64,000 nucleotides of DNA from Chromobacterium sphagni (GCF_001855555.1 NZ_MKCT01000001.1:930001-994000); one strand, 5' to 3'; shown: positions 37,563 to 48,140, counted from the stretch's first letter. The notes: generated by a model not told the origin, from the sequence alone. Translations and numbers: made by a program.

Positions 37563-37591
37563 TTGACAACTTACTTACCAGTAAGTATCTT
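37563..37591 (+). promoter_or_regulatory. Promoter of fadH with an embedded TetR-like operator
   Basis: Consensus -35 TTGACA (37563-37568), 17-base spacer, -10 TATCTT (37586-37591). The spacer contains TACTTAC-CA-GTAAGTA (37572-37587), an inverted repeat with perfect 7-base arms typical of TetR-family operators. A bound repressor would block the polymerase. The regulator is not in the window. Confidence 0.7.
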
Positions 37592-37619
37592 GATGGCCAG
37601 GGCTGACATCGCCAGATGA

Positions 37620-39692
<2,073 letters not shown>

Positions 39693-39725
39693 TCGGCCGC
39701 GCGCCGATGGCGCGGCATGGCGGCG

Positions 39726-39765
39726 ATGCCGTCCGCTTGAGCCAAGCGGACGGCATTTTCATTTT
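39726..39765 (+). terminator. Rho-independent terminator of fadH
   Basis: ATGCCGTCCGCTT / AAGCGGACGGCAT, a perfect 13-bp stem with loop GAGCC, followed by TTTTCATTTT. Confidence 0.92.
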
Positions 39766-39846
39766 CATGGCGGAAAACGACACAGCCCGCGGCGCGGGCT
39801 GCGTCGGGCGGTGCTCCCGGCGGGAACGTTTTGGATGGCCGCCGGA

Positions 39847-40581
39847 TCAGCCCTGGCGCTGGGCCGACACCAGCAGCAACATGGGCCGCTCTCTTTCCTC
39901 GGCCAGCGCGGGCTGCGCCGCTACCTGTTCGGCGCTGGGACCCCATTCCTCGACATGGCGCAGCGTGAAGCCGGCCGCCATCACCAGATTCAGCAGCGTT
40001 CCCAGGGTGCGGTGCTGCTTGACTACGCCGTCGGCCAGCCAGTTGGTCACTCGCGGGCCTTCCGCCTGATAGCCTCTGACCGGCCAGCATAGCCTGCCCT
40101 GCTGGTCCCGCTGCCATTGCGGCTGTTCGGCGGCCATGAAGATAGGGTGCTCGATCGAGAACACCAGATGGCCGCCCGGCTTCAGCGCGCGGTGGACGGC
40201 GGCCAGCAGGCCCGCCAGGTTTTCGATGTAGTGCAAGGTCAGCGAGCTGTAGACCAGGTCGAAGGCCTGCTCGTCCAGCCGCAGCTGCTCCAGGTCCTGG
40301 CGCTGGTAGCGGATGGCATCGTCGCGGGTGTCGGCGACGGCCTTTTCCAGCATCTTTTCCGACACGTCCAGGCCCAGCGCCTGGCCGGCGCCCGCCTCCC
40401 GCGCCCAGCGGCAGAACCAGCCGTAGCCGCAGCCGAGATCCACCACCGCGCGGCCTTTCAGGTCCGGCAGCAGCGTTTGCAGGCTGGGCCACTCCGGCGC
40501 GCCGGCCAAGCCATGGACCGAACGGTTCAGCTGGCTGTAGCCGTGGAAAAACTCGGGGTTGTCGTAGATGTTTTGCGTCAT
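39847..40581 (-). CDS. Class I SAM-dependent methyltransferase
   Basis: A 244-residue methyltransferase. Motif I is VVDLGCGYGWFCRWA, followed by LGLDVSEKMLEKA (acidic loop), FDLVYSSLTLHYIENL (motif II) and LKPGGHLVFSIEHPIF (motif III). The substrate is unknown; UbiE/BioC-type small-molecule enzymes are the nearest style. The ATG at 40581 has GGAG ten bases upstream. It is convergent with fadH. Confidence 0.9.
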   Translation of the reverse strand: MTQNIYDNPEFFHGYSQLNRSVHGLAGAPEWPSLQTLLPDLKGRAVVDLGCGYGWFCRWAREAGAGQALGLDVSEKMLEKAVADTRDDAIRYQRQDLEQLRLDEQAFDLVYSSLTLHYIENLAGLLAAVHRALKPGGHLVFSIEHPIFMAAEQPQWQRDQQGRLCWPVRGYQAEGPRVTNWLADGVVKQHRTLGTLLNLVMAAGFTLRHVEEWGPSAEQVAAQPALAEERERPMLLLVSAQRQG

Positions 40582-40980
40582 TGTCAAAAAACTCCATGTG
40601 GTGGAATGCCGACCGCTGGGCGTTTGATGCCAATAGCCAAGCCCAGCCGGATGCGGCGGGGCTTGTGAAGGACGGAGCTAGGCTCCCGGGACGCGCGCGC
40701 ACCCCTCCCCCTCACCCCGCGATGGGGTGATGCCGGGTCTGGAGACGATCAGGGTGTCGAGTTCGCGCATCCCGCCATGTTAACAGTTTTGCCGCCGCGC
40801 CGCATGCGGTGGATAAGTTCCTGGATAGGCAGGCTGTTGTGCATAAGTTTGTACATCGTTAATAAGTGTTGCGCAGGACTGCGGCTTCACACTCCCTACA
40901 CAATATTCAATCAGCATGGCGCGCGGTCGCTATTGCGGCGCGTACTTACCCATGTCGATATAAATACAAAGGAGAAACCC
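40582..40980. other. Intergenic region between the methyltransferase and DNase II genes
   Basis: It is about 400 bases with divergent promoters expected. It contains a small CACCCC-gcgat-GGGGTG hairpin (about 40713-40729) and an AT-richer stretch at 40845-40975 that probably holds the DNase II promoter. The in-frame extension of the DNase II frame upstream has no signal peptide character. I see no gene. Confidence 0.55.
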
Positions 40981-42252
40981 ATGCCCACTCTGCCCTCATG
41001 GCGCCACGTCTGCCTGGTGCTGGCCATGGTTGCCGGCGCCCAGTTTGCCGGCGCCGCTGCCATCCCGGCCAATGTCCCCGCTCCGCTGCTGGACAGCAGC
41101 CATCCGGTGGACTGGTGGTTCGCCTTCAAGTTCAACGCCTATTCCTTCCCCGGTTGCGGTGGCGGAGCGCAGGTCAACAGCTGTCAGTTTGGCGGTAGCC
41201 CGCAGACCTACACCAGCGGCAAGAGCTACAGCCAGCAGTATATCTACGCCAGCAGCAGCCAGCCCAGTCTGAGCCAGGGCGGAGGCTGCGTCGGTGACAC
41301 CCTGACCGACCCGGTGGGTGCCACCTTCAATCAGATCTACAACGGTCAGCTCAACTACGTGGTGTGGAACGACCAATTCTACGACGACCCGTCCATCGCC
41401 AGCTGTTCCGGCGATTCCTGCTCGGCGCCGTGGGGCCACTCCAAGGGCGTGCTGGCCTGGGATGCGCAGGGCAACGGCGTGGTGATGCAGGTGAGCACGC
41501 CATCGTGGCCGGCTTCGGGCAATGCGCGATACCCGCGCAGCAGCGACGGCAACACCCTGGGTTGTGTCGCCGACAACGATGTCAAGGTCAGCCAGCATTT
41601 CTTCTCGCTGCGCTTGAACCACAATGATGTGCTGGCGGTATTGCAGGGCCTGGCCAACGCCAGCGTGGTGACCGATCCGGGCAACCCGCAAATCGTCAAG
41701 AACGGCGGTCCGGCCGACATTCAGGCGGCAGTGGGCCTGCTGGGCCAGCAGTCGGGCAGCGCCATGCCGACCGTCAGCGCGCTGTCCAGCGGAGTCAGCC
41801 TGATTTCCAAGCCGTCGGCGCTGCAAGTGGCGCCGTGGCAGCTGGTGTCGGCCGAACTGGGCGGCGTGGCCCTGCGCGCCGCCACCTGGTGGGAAGGCAG
41901 CAAGAGCACGGCGATTCCCAGCACCACCAAGGCCGGCAAGCCGGCCTGCTGGGACAGCAGCCTCGCCACGCCGGGCCCGGTGGCCATCGCCACTTCCGGC
42001 AGCTGGCAGGGCCAGAGCTTTTCGTTGAAGGGCGGCCTGGGCAACAACTTCAATCACGCCAAGATCGGCGTCAGCACCAGCGGCGGCAAGCCCTACGTGA
42101 TCTTCGGCGACATGAACCAGGAAGGTTCGCTGTCCGGCGATTGCGCCAGCTCGCAGAACGGCCGCGGCGGCCTGTTCTTCGTGCTGCAGAACGCCACGCT
42201 GGCCAAGTCGGTAGGCGCGCTGATCGGCGGCAGCACCGCGGCGGCGCGCTGA
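40981..42252 (+). CDS. Secreted DNase II-family nuclease
   Basis: A 423-residue exported protein (signal HVCLVLAMVAGAQFAGAAA). Two DNase II active-site regions are recognisable: WGHSKGVLAWD, matching the first H-x-K motif (HTKG in animal enzymes), and NHAKIGVS followed by GDMNQEGSLSG and GRGGLFFV, matching the second H-x-K motif, the GDLNR stretch and the RGGG of DNase II. Multiple Cys (CGGG, CQFGG, GGCVGD, CSGDSC) suggest disulfides. DNase II cuts double-stranded DNA without metal, leaving 3'-phosphates, best at acid pH. AAGGAG precedes the ATG. The frame to 40777 is rejected. Confidence 0.8.
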   Translation: MPTLPSWRHVCLVLAMVAGAQFAGAAAIPANVPAPLLDSSHPVDWWFAFKFNAYSFPGCGGGAQVNSCQFGGSPQTYTSGKSYSQQYIYASSSQPSLSQGGGCVGDTLTDPVGATFNQIYNGQLNYVVWNDQFYDDPSIASCSGDSCSAPWGHSKGVLAWDAQGNGVVMQVSTPSWPASGNARYPRSSDGNTLGCVADNDVKVSQHFFSLRLNHNDVLAVLQGLANASVVTDPGNPQIVKNGGPADIQAAVGLLGQQSGSAMPTVSALSSGVSLISKPSALQVAPWQLVSAELGGVALRAATWWEGSKSTAIPSTTKAGKPACWDSSLATPGPVAIATSGSWQGQSFSLKGGLGNNFNHAKIGVSTSGGKPYVIFGDMNQEGSLSGDCASSQNGRGGLFFVLQNATLAKSVGALIGGSTAAAR

Positions 42253-42288
42253 TCCTGTCCGGCGCGTGGCCGCAAGGCCAGGCCGCCA

Positions 42289-42315
42289 ATGGCCGACGGC
42301 GATACCGTCGGCCAT
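42289..42315 (+). terminator. Probable terminator of the DNase II gene
   Basis: ATGGCCGACGG / CCGTCGGCCAT, a perfect 11-bp stem with loop CGATA, 36 bases after the stop. Only a weak T content follows. Confidence 0.55.
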
Positions 42316-42520
42316 CTGGCCCGTTCTTGCGGCCGATTCGCTCCCGGATGTCGCCTATTCCGTCCCAGTCTAACGGCCACCACCGACGCGCATGGATGGC
42401 GCATCCTCGCCATGATCATTGATTTTCAATGGAATATTTGCCATTTTCATACTCGATCATTCCCCCGCACCCTGAAGTCATCCCGCCGGCGCGCCCGGCT
42501 TTCCCTTCCAAGGAGCATGT

Positions 42521-43513
42521 ATGAGCATCAGGCATTTGATCCTGCTGGCGGCCCTGCTGGCTTTGCCGGCCTGGGCCGCGGAGCCGTTGCCGGCCTTCCA
42601 CGGCGATGCGCGGCAATCGTCGGTGTCCGGGTTGTCGTCCGGCGCTTTCATGGCGGTGCAGTACCAGGTGGCCTTTTCGGCCTCGGTGGTGGGAGTCGGC
42701 GTGGTGGCCGGCGGCCCGTATTACTGCGCGTTGGGCGCCTTCGCCGGCGCCGCGGCCTGCATGAGCGGCCCGCCGCCCAGCGCCGTCCAGCTGCTGGCGG
42801 CCGCCAGCACCTTCGCCGCCGGCGGCCACATCGATCCCTTGCCGAACCTGGCCAGGCGCCGGGTCTACCTGTTCAGCGGCAGCCAGGACAACACGGTGAA
42901 GACTCCGGTGGTGGATAGCGCCGCCGCCTTCTTCCGTCTGGCCGGCGTGCCGGAGCGGCAGATCCAGTATGAACGCCGCTTGCCGGCCGGCCATGCGCAG
43001 ATCACGCCGGTTTTCGGCAACGACTGCGACGTCACCGCCGCGCCCTATATCAACCATTGCAGTTGGCAGGGCCAGGGCTACGACCAGGCCGGAGTCATCC
43101 TGCAGCACATCTACGGCCCTCTGCAGCCCAGGGCGCAGGCGCTTGGCGGCCGCATCGTGCGCTTCGACCAGCGTCCCTACGCCGGCACCGGCAGCAGCTT
43201 GGCCGACGAGGGCTTCGTCTACGTGCCGCGCGCCTGCGCCGAGGGCGAGGCCTGCAAGGTACACATCGCGCTGCACGGCTGCAAACAGTACGCCGGCGCG
43301 GTGGGCGACGATTTCTACGCCCACACCGGCTACAACAACTGGGCCGATAGTAACCGCATCCTGGTGCTATACCCGCAGACCACCACCTCCGCGGCCAATC
43401 CGCAGGGCTGCTGGGACTGGTTCGCCTATACCGGCCCGGCTTATGCCTGGAAGGAGGGTATCCAGATGCGGGCGCTGAAGGCGATGGCCGATCATCTGGT
43501 GTCGGCGCGCTGA
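42521..43513 (+). CDS. Extracellular polyhydroxybutyrate depolymerase, type-II domain order
   Basis: A 330-residue exported esterase (signal MSIRHLILLAALLALPAWA). The lipase box GLSSGAF comes early (about residue 40), while the oxyanion-hole motif LHGCKQ comes late (about residue 250). This is the type-II (permuted) order of PHB depolymerase catalytic domains. The likely acid is in SGSQDNTV and the His in AGHAQITP. The region from SWQGQGYDQAG onward is typical of these enzymes. No linker or substrate-binding domain is attached, so it may prefer native or short-chain granules. AAGGAG precedes the ATG. Confidence 0.88.
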   Translation: MSIRHLILLAALLALPAWAAEPLPAFHGDARQSSVSGLSSGAFMAVQYQVAFSASVVGVGVVAGGPYYCALGAFAGAAACMSGPPPSAVQLLAAASTFAAGGHIDPLPNLARRRVYLFSGSQDNTVKTPVVDSAAAFFRLAGVPERQIQYERRLPAGHAQITPVFGNDCDVTAAPYINHCSWQGQGYDQAGVILQHIYGPLQPRAQALGGRIVRFDQRPYAGTGSSLADEGFVYVPRACAEGEACKVHIALHGCKQYAGAVGDDFYAHTGYNNWADSNRILVLYPQTTTSAANPQGCWDWFAYTGPAYAWKEGIQMRALKAMADHLVSAR

Positions 43514-43533
43514 AGCCGGCTGGACAAGACAAT

Positions 43534-43560
43534 GCCCCGCATCGCGCGGGGCGTTGTTGT
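43534..43560 (+). terminator. Terminator between the convergent depolymerase and aroG genes
   Basis: GCCCCGC-ATCGC-GCGGGGC, a 7-bp perfect stem followed by a T-rich tract (GTTGTTGTTG) on the plus strand, 20 bases after the depolymerase stop. It may act in both directions. Confidence 0.65.
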
Positions 43561-43580
43561 TGCGCGGGAGAGGCGCGGGC

Positions 43581-44645
43581 TTATTCGGCGGCGCGGGCGC
43601 GGCGTGCCTTCACCGCCTCGGCCAACTGGGCCAGCAGCTTCTCGGTGTCGTCCCAGCCCAGGCAGCCGTCGGTGATGCTCTGGCCGTAGGTCAGCTCGCA
43701 GCCAGGCTTCTGGTCCTGCCGGCCTGCCACCAGGTGGCTTTCCACCATCACGCCGAAGATGCTTTGCTCGCCGGCGGCCAGCTGGCCGGCGACGTCGGCG
43801 CTCACTTCCATCTGGCGGCGATAGTCCTTGCGGCTGTTGGCGTGGCTGAAGTCCACCATCAGCTTGTGAGGCAGGCCGACCGCGGTCAGTTCCGCCGCCG
43901 CGGCGCGCACATGCTCGGCCGAGTAATTGGGTTCCTTGCCGCCGCGCAGGATCACGTGGCAGTCCGGGTTGCCGCCGGTGGAGACGATGGCGGAGTGGCC
44001 GGTTTTGGTCACCGACAGGAAATGGTGCGGCACGCTGGACGAACGGATGGCGTCCACCGCGATCTTCAGATTGCCGTCAGTGCCGTTCTTGAAGCCCACC
44101 GGGCAGGACAGGCCGGACGCCAGCTCGCGGTGCACTTGGCTCTCGGTGGTGCGCGCGCCGATGGCGCCCCAGCTGATCAGGTCGGCGAAGTACTGCGGCG
44201 TGATCATGTCGAGGAATTCGGTGGCGGCCGGCACGCCCATGCTGTTCAGCGTCAGCAGCAGGCGGCGGGCGATGCGCAGGCCGGTGTTGATGTCGTAGGA
44301 CTCATTCAGGTGCGGGTCGTTGATCAAGCCCTTCCAGCCCACCGTGGTGCGCGGCTTCTCGAAATACACCCGCATCACCACCACCAGCTCGTCCGCCAAC
44401 GCGGCGCGCAGCGGCGCCAGCTTCTGCGCGTATTCGATGGCGGCCTCGGTGTCGTGGATCGAACAGGGGCCGATCACCACCAGCAGGCGGTCGTCCTCGC
44501 CGCGCAACAGGGCCGAGATCTCGCGCCGGGTGTTGTAGATCAGCTCGGAAGCCGATTCGCTGATAGGCAGTTCGTACAGGTGGGCGATGGGCGGAAGGAG
44601 TTCCTTGATCTCGCGGATTCTGACGTCGTCGGTCTGGCGTTGCAT
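43581..44645 (-). CDS. aroG: 3-deoxy-7-phosphoheptulonate synthase (DAHP synthase, class I)
   Basis: A 354-residue enzyme condensing PEP with erythrose 4-phosphate, the first step of aromatic amino acid synthesis. Motifs: VVIGPCSIHDTEAAIEYA, MRVYFEKPRTTVGWKG, GARTTESQVHRELASGLSCPVGFKNGTDG, GGNPDCHVILRGG and VDFSHANSRKDY. The N-terminal extension typical of feedback-regulated AroF/G/H enzymes is present, but which amino acid inhibits it cannot be stated. It stands alone. Confidence 0.95.
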   Translation of the reverse strand: MQRQTDDVRIREIKELLPPIAHLYELPISESASELIYNTRREISALLRGEDDRLLVVIGPCSIHDTEAAIEYAQKLAPLRAALADELVVVMRVYFEKPRTTVGWKGLINDPHLNESYDINTGLRIARRLLLTLNSMGVPAATEFLDMITPQYFADLISWGAIGARTTESQVHRELASGLSCPVGFKNGTDGNLKIAVDAIRSSSVPHHFLSVTKTGHSAIVSTGGNPDCHVILRGGKEPNYSAEHVRAAAAELTAVGLPHKLMVDFSHANSRKDYRRQMEVSADVAGQLAAGEQSIFGVMVESHLVAGRQDQKPGCELTYGQSITDGCLGWDDTEKLLAQLAEAVKARRARAAE

Positions 44646-44735
44646 GCTGGTGTCCCTTGGCTAACTCGTTTTCTGCATAGCAGCAAGATAACCGCATTTG
44701 TCGGCGGCCGACAACCTCGGCGCGCCCGGCCATGC

Positions 44736-44768
44736 AAAAAGCGCCACGGCCTGGCGGCGGTGGCGCTT
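44736..44768 (-). terminator. Rho-independent terminator of dksA
   Basis: AAGCGCCAC / GTGGCGCTT, 9 bp, followed on the minus strand by TTTTT, 20 bases after the dksA stop. Confidence 0.85.
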
Positions 44769-44788
44769 GATGCAAAACGGCGCGATGT

Positions 44789-45199
44789 TCAGTCGGCGTA
44801 CTGGCGCTTCATGCGCTCGCGGCGCTCCTGGGCCTCCACCGACAGCGTGGCGGTCGGACGGGCCATCAGACGCTTGAGGCCGATGGGTTCGCCGGTGTCC
44901 TCGCAGAAGCCGTAGGAGCCGTCGTCGATCTGGCGGATGGATGCCTGGATCTTCTGCAGTAGCTTGCGCTCGCGGTCGCGGGTGCGCAGTTCCAGCGCGT
45001 ACTCTTCTTCCAGCGTGGCCCGGTCGGCGGGATCGGGGGTAGCTTCCTGTTCCTGCAAATGGTTGGCAGTGGCGTTGGCGTTTACCAGCAACTCCTGCTG
45101 CATTTGCAACAACCGGTCCTTGAAGAACTCAAGATGGTCGGCGTTCATGTAATCATCGCCTTCCCAGTTGAGGATATCCTGTTCGGTCAGTTTAGCCAT
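44789..45199 (-). CDS. dksA: DksA-family RNA polymerase-binding factor without the zinc finger
   Basis: A 136-residue regulator that acts with ppGpp in the RNA polymerase secondary channel. The coiled coil carries the tip DPADRA with both Asp residues needed for function (LEEEYALELRTRDRERKLL follows). The globular part keeps only one Cys: YGFCEDTGEPIGLKRLMARPTA is followed by LSVEAQERR where classical DksA has C-x2-C. This resembles zinc-independent DksA2 proteins. The start at 45199 (MAKLTEQDIL) is preferred to 45217. Confidence 0.93.
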   Translation of the reverse strand: MAKLTEQDILNWEGDDYMNADHLEFFKDRLLQMQQELLVNANATANHLQEQEATPDPADRATLEEEYALELRTRDRERKLLQKIQASIRQIDDGSYGFCEDTGEPIGLKRLMARPTATLSVEAQERRERMKRQYAD

Positions 45200-45481
45200 G
45201 TTTGGTGCTTCCAGCATAGAGTTGGCAACAGGCGGAGAAGATTACCGGCGGGCCAATGTTTGCGCAACTGTCTTGAGCTTGAAATCCAAATAATCACCCA
45301 CTGCCGCTAACATTCTATATAGCCCGGTTTGACACCGATAACAAGTCCACCCATTTGGGTAAAGGTAATGAGAATGCCGGTTTCGACCAGATATCCCGAT
45401 ACAAGTTCAAAGGCGGCAACGGCCGCCTTTGATGTTTGCAAGCCTAGTTGCAGGCTTGCCGCACACAGATAATACCCGTGT
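45200..45481. other. Upstream region of dksA with two stem-loops behind the cytochrome gene
   Basis: About 280 bases with no gene. Two adjacent perfect hairpins stand at 45407-45432 (TCAAAGGCGGC/GCCGCCTTTGA, 11 bp, loop AACG) and 45438-45459 (GCAAGCCT/AGGCTTGC, 8 bp). Both follow the minus-strand cytochrome stop (45482) and may end its transcription, though neither has a good T-run. The rest probably holds the dksA promoter. Confidence 0.6.
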
Positions 45482-45787
45482 TTATTTCTGGCTGAGCACC
45501 CATTTCACCAGCGCCTTCAGGTCGGCGTCGGGAATATTGGGGTGCGGAGTCATCGGAATCGGCCCCCACACGCCGGAGCCGCCGTTTTTCACTTTGGCCA
45601 TCAGCATCGCTTCGGCGCCCTTCTGGCCGGCGTATTTCTTGGCGACATCCTTGTAGGCCGGGCCTACGATCTTCTTGTCCACCGCATGACAGGCGGTACA
45701 GCTGTACTTTTGCGCCAACTGCAGATTGGCCATCGCCGGCATGGCGGCCATGCCCAGCAACAGGGCGGCAAGCAGGGTTTTTCTCAT
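45482..45787 (-). CDS. Exported cytochrome c, class I (c551/c5-like)
   Basis: A 101-residue periplasmic monoheme cytochrome. Signal MRKTLLAALLLGMAAMPAMA, then CTACH (SCTACHAVDKKIVGPAYKDVA) and a distal Met in WGPIPMTPHPNI, the pattern of cytochrome c551. It should shuttle electrons between membrane complexes. The start at 45787 is set by the signal peptide and AGGAGAAC. Possibly partner to sulfite dehydrogenase or a terminal oxidase; not determinable. Confidence 0.93.
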   Translation of the reverse strand: MRKTLLAALLLGMAAMPAMANLQLAQKYSCTACHAVDKKIVGPAYKDVAKKYAGQKGAEAMLMAKVKNGGSGVWGPIPMTPHPNIPDADLKALVKWVLSQK

Positions 45788-45865
45788 CGTAGTTCTCCTG
45801 ATCGTTTCACGTAAGCGCCGGCCACGGCAGCCGGCGACTATCAAAAGTATGACAAATAACCTGCT

Positions 45866-46450
45866 TTACTGGATCACCACCTTGAGTTGCATCAAGAAGC
45901 TTGCTTCCAGCATCCGCACCGGCAGCATCATGATTACCTGGATGATCAGCAGCAGCACCAGCGGCGACAGGTCCACCCCGCCCACCACCGCGCGGCGGAA
46001 CGGCCTGAGGAAGGGGTGGGTCAGGCTGTCCAGCACCGGTGCGATGGGATTGTAGGGATTGACCCAGCTGAGCACCGCCTGCACGATCACCGCGCCCATC
46101 AGCAGCGTCAGCGATTGCTTGAACACTTCCAGCACCGACAGCAGGAACAGCGCCACCCACACTTGCGGGAAAGTGAACACTTCCGGCAGCGAGCCCAGCA
46201 GCAGCATCAGGACGTTGGCCAGCAGGCACACCAGCCAAGCCAGCAGCATGGTGGCGGTGTCGTAATTGCGCACCGAGGGTACCAGCTTGCGCGCCGGCAG
46301 CACCAGGAAATTGGTGGCGGACATCACGAACTGGCACAAGGGATGCTTGAACGGCGCGCGCGCCACCTGCAGGTAGAAACGCAGCAGCAGCACCAGCACG
46401 AACAGGCCGGACAGGGTTTTGATCAGAAACTGCAAGGTATCGACAAACAT
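45866..46450 (-). CDS. YggT-family membrane protein
   Basis: A 194-residue inner-membrane protein made of two YggT repeats (LVLLLRFYLQVARAPFKHPL...LPARKLVP and VIVQAVLSWVNPYNPIAPVLDSLTHPFLRPFRRAV), each with two membrane segments. It follows proC and yggS on the same strand, the common gene order. YggT is linked to osmotic stress and cell-division neighbourhoods, but its molecular role is unknown. Confidence 0.92.
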   Translation of the reverse strand: MFVDTLQFLIKTLSGLFVLVLLLRFYLQVARAPFKHPLCQFVMSATNFLVLPARKLVPSVRNYDTATMLLAWLVCLLANVLMLLLGSLPEVFTFPQVWVALFLLSVLEVFKQSLTLLMGAVIVQAVLSWVNPYNPIAPVLDSLTHPFLRPFRRAVVGGVDLSPLVLLLIIQVIMMLPVRMLEASFLMQLKVVIQ

Positions 46451-46459
46451 GATCTTGGC

Positions 46460-47260
46460 TTACTCCTGGCTGAGTTGTTGACCCATTTCGACAGAGCGCT
46501 CGCGGCAGTCCATCGCGCCGGCGACGATGGCCGCCTTGACGCCTTCGGCCTCGAAGCGGGCGATGGCGCGTTCGGTGGTGCCGCCCTTGGACATCACGTT
46601 GCGCCGCAGCGTCGCCACCGGCAGCGGGCTCTGCCGCGCCAGCTCCACCGCGCCGTCGAAGGTGGCCAGCACCAGCTCGCGCGCCTGGCTCTCGCTGAAG
46701 CCGGCCTTGACGCCGGCTTCTATCATGCTCTCGATGAAGTAGAACACATAGGCCGGGCCGCTGCCGGAGACGCTGGTGATATCGTCTATGCCGGCTTCGT
46801 CGTCCAGCCAGACGGTGAGGCCGGCGGCGCGCATGATGGTCTCGGCGGCGGCACGGTCGGACGCCGGAACGGCGGCGGCGAACAGGCCGGACACGCCCTT
46901 GCCCACCATGGCCGGGGTATTCGGCATCACCCGCACGATGCGGCCGCTGCCCAGCCAGCGTGCCAGCGCGTCCAGACGGATGCCGGCGGCGATGGACACC
47001 ACCAGCGCGCCGCCTAGCCGCGGCGCCAGCTCCAGGCACAATTCACGCAGTTGCTGCGGCTTGACCGCCAGCACCACTACATCATCCGCAGAGAAACGCT
47101 CCGGCAGCGCCTGGCCGCCGCTGCAGCCGAAGTCGGCCGCCAATTGGTCCAGCTTGTCCTGCTGGTGCTCCACCACATGGATGCGGTGGCCGCCCTGGCG
47201 GGCCAGCCCGCCGATGATGGCGCCGGCCATATTGCCGCCGCCGATGAAAGTGATCTGCAT
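46460..47260 (-). CDS. proC: Pyrroline-5-carboxylate reductase
   Basis: A 266-residue NAD(P)H enzyme making the last step of proline synthesis. The Rossmann motif ITFIGGGNMAGAIIGGL opens it, and the C-terminal VSGSGPAYVFYFIESMIEAGVKAGFS...GGTTERAIARFEAEG is diagnostic. It lies between yggT (9 bases away) and yggS (50 bases), forming yggS-proC-yggT on the minus strand. Confidence 0.97.
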   Translation of the reverse strand: MQITFIGGGNMAGAIIGGLARQGGHRIHVVEHQQDKLDQLAADFGCSGGQALPERFSADDVVVLAVKPQQLRELCLELAPRLGGALVVSIAAGIRLDALARWLGSGRIVRVMPNTPAMVGKGVSGLFAAAVPASDRAAAETIMRAAGLTVWLDDEAGIDDITSVSGSGPAYVFYFIESMIEAGVKAGFSESQARELVLATFDGAVELARQSPLPVATLRRNVMSKGGTTERAIARFEAEGVKAAIVAGAMDCRERSVEMGQQLSQE

Positions 47261-47310
47261 CTGCTTATCCCCTGGATGCTGCGGCTCCCGGCTGGGCCGG
47301 AAGCGGATTG

Positions 47311-48006
47311 TCAATGTTGGTAATCGCGCCGGCCGAAGATGGCCGAGCCCACCCGCACCAGCGTGGCGCCTTCGGCCACCGCCAGCTCCAGGTCGGCCGA
47401 CATGCCCATCGACAGCGTGTCTAGCGCCAGGCCTTCGGCCCGCAACTGCTCCGCCAGCGCGCGCAAGGCGGCGAACTGCGCCGCCTGCCGCACCGGGTCG
47501 GGGCCCGGCTCGGGAATGCACATCAGGCCGCGCAGCCGGATGCCGGGCAGAACCACCGCCGCGCGCGCCAATGCCGCCGCGTCTTGCGGCGCGCAGCCGC
47601 TCTTGCTGGCCTCGCCGGAGACGTTGACCTGCACGCAGAGGTTGAGCGGCGGCATGTCGGCCGGCCGCTGCGCCGACAGCCGCTCGGCGGTTTTCAGCCG
47701 GTCTATCGAGTGCACCCAGTGCGCGCGTTCGGCGACGATGCGGGTTTTGTTGGACTGGAGCGGGCCGATGAAGTGCCATTCTATCGCCAGGTCGGAGAGC
47801 GCCCCGCTCTTCTGCTCCAGCTCCTGCACGTAGTTCTCGCCGAAGGCGCGCTGGCCGCAGGCATAGGCCTCGCGCAGGTCGGCGGCGGGAAAGGTCTTGC
47901 TCACCGCCAGCAGGGCGACTTCGTCTGGCGCGCGCCCGGCCCGGCGGCAGGCCTCGGCCAGCCGCGCGCCGACCTGCTGCAACCGGATGGAAAGGGTGTC
48001 TGTCAT
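47311..48006 (-). CDS. yggS: YggS/PLPBP pyridoxal phosphate homeostasis protein
   Basis: A 231-residue single-domain alanine-racemase-like barrel. The PLP lysine lies in VALLAVSKTFPAADLREAY; FGENYVQELEQKS, WHFIGPLQSNKTR, HSIDRLKTAERLS, QVNVSGEASKSG and LSMGMSADLELAVAEGATLVRVGSAIFG are all family signatures. It keeps free PLP in balance. Divergent from pilT and followed by proC, both common contexts. Confidence 0.97.
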   Translation of the reverse strand: MTDTLSIRLQQVGARLAEACRRAGRAPDEVALLAVSKTFPAADLREAYACGQRAFGENYVQELEQKSGALSDLAIEWHFIGPLQSNKTRIVAERAHWVHSIDRLKTAERLSAQRPADMPPLNLCVQVNVSGEASKSGCAPQDAAALARAAVVLPGIRLRGLMCIPEPGPDPVRQAAQFAALRALAEQLRAEGLALDTLSMGMSADLELAVAEGATLVRVGSAIFGRRDYQH

Positions 48007-48140
48007 GTCGTCTGTATCCGTGAGCCGGCCGCCACGGGGGATATCCGACGGCCCGAGCAGCGCTTACAATGCACTGCAGGACCGGCCATGCCAGCAGGGC
48101 GTCGGCGGGCGGCGGCGATGTCATCATCGTGGAGAATTAT

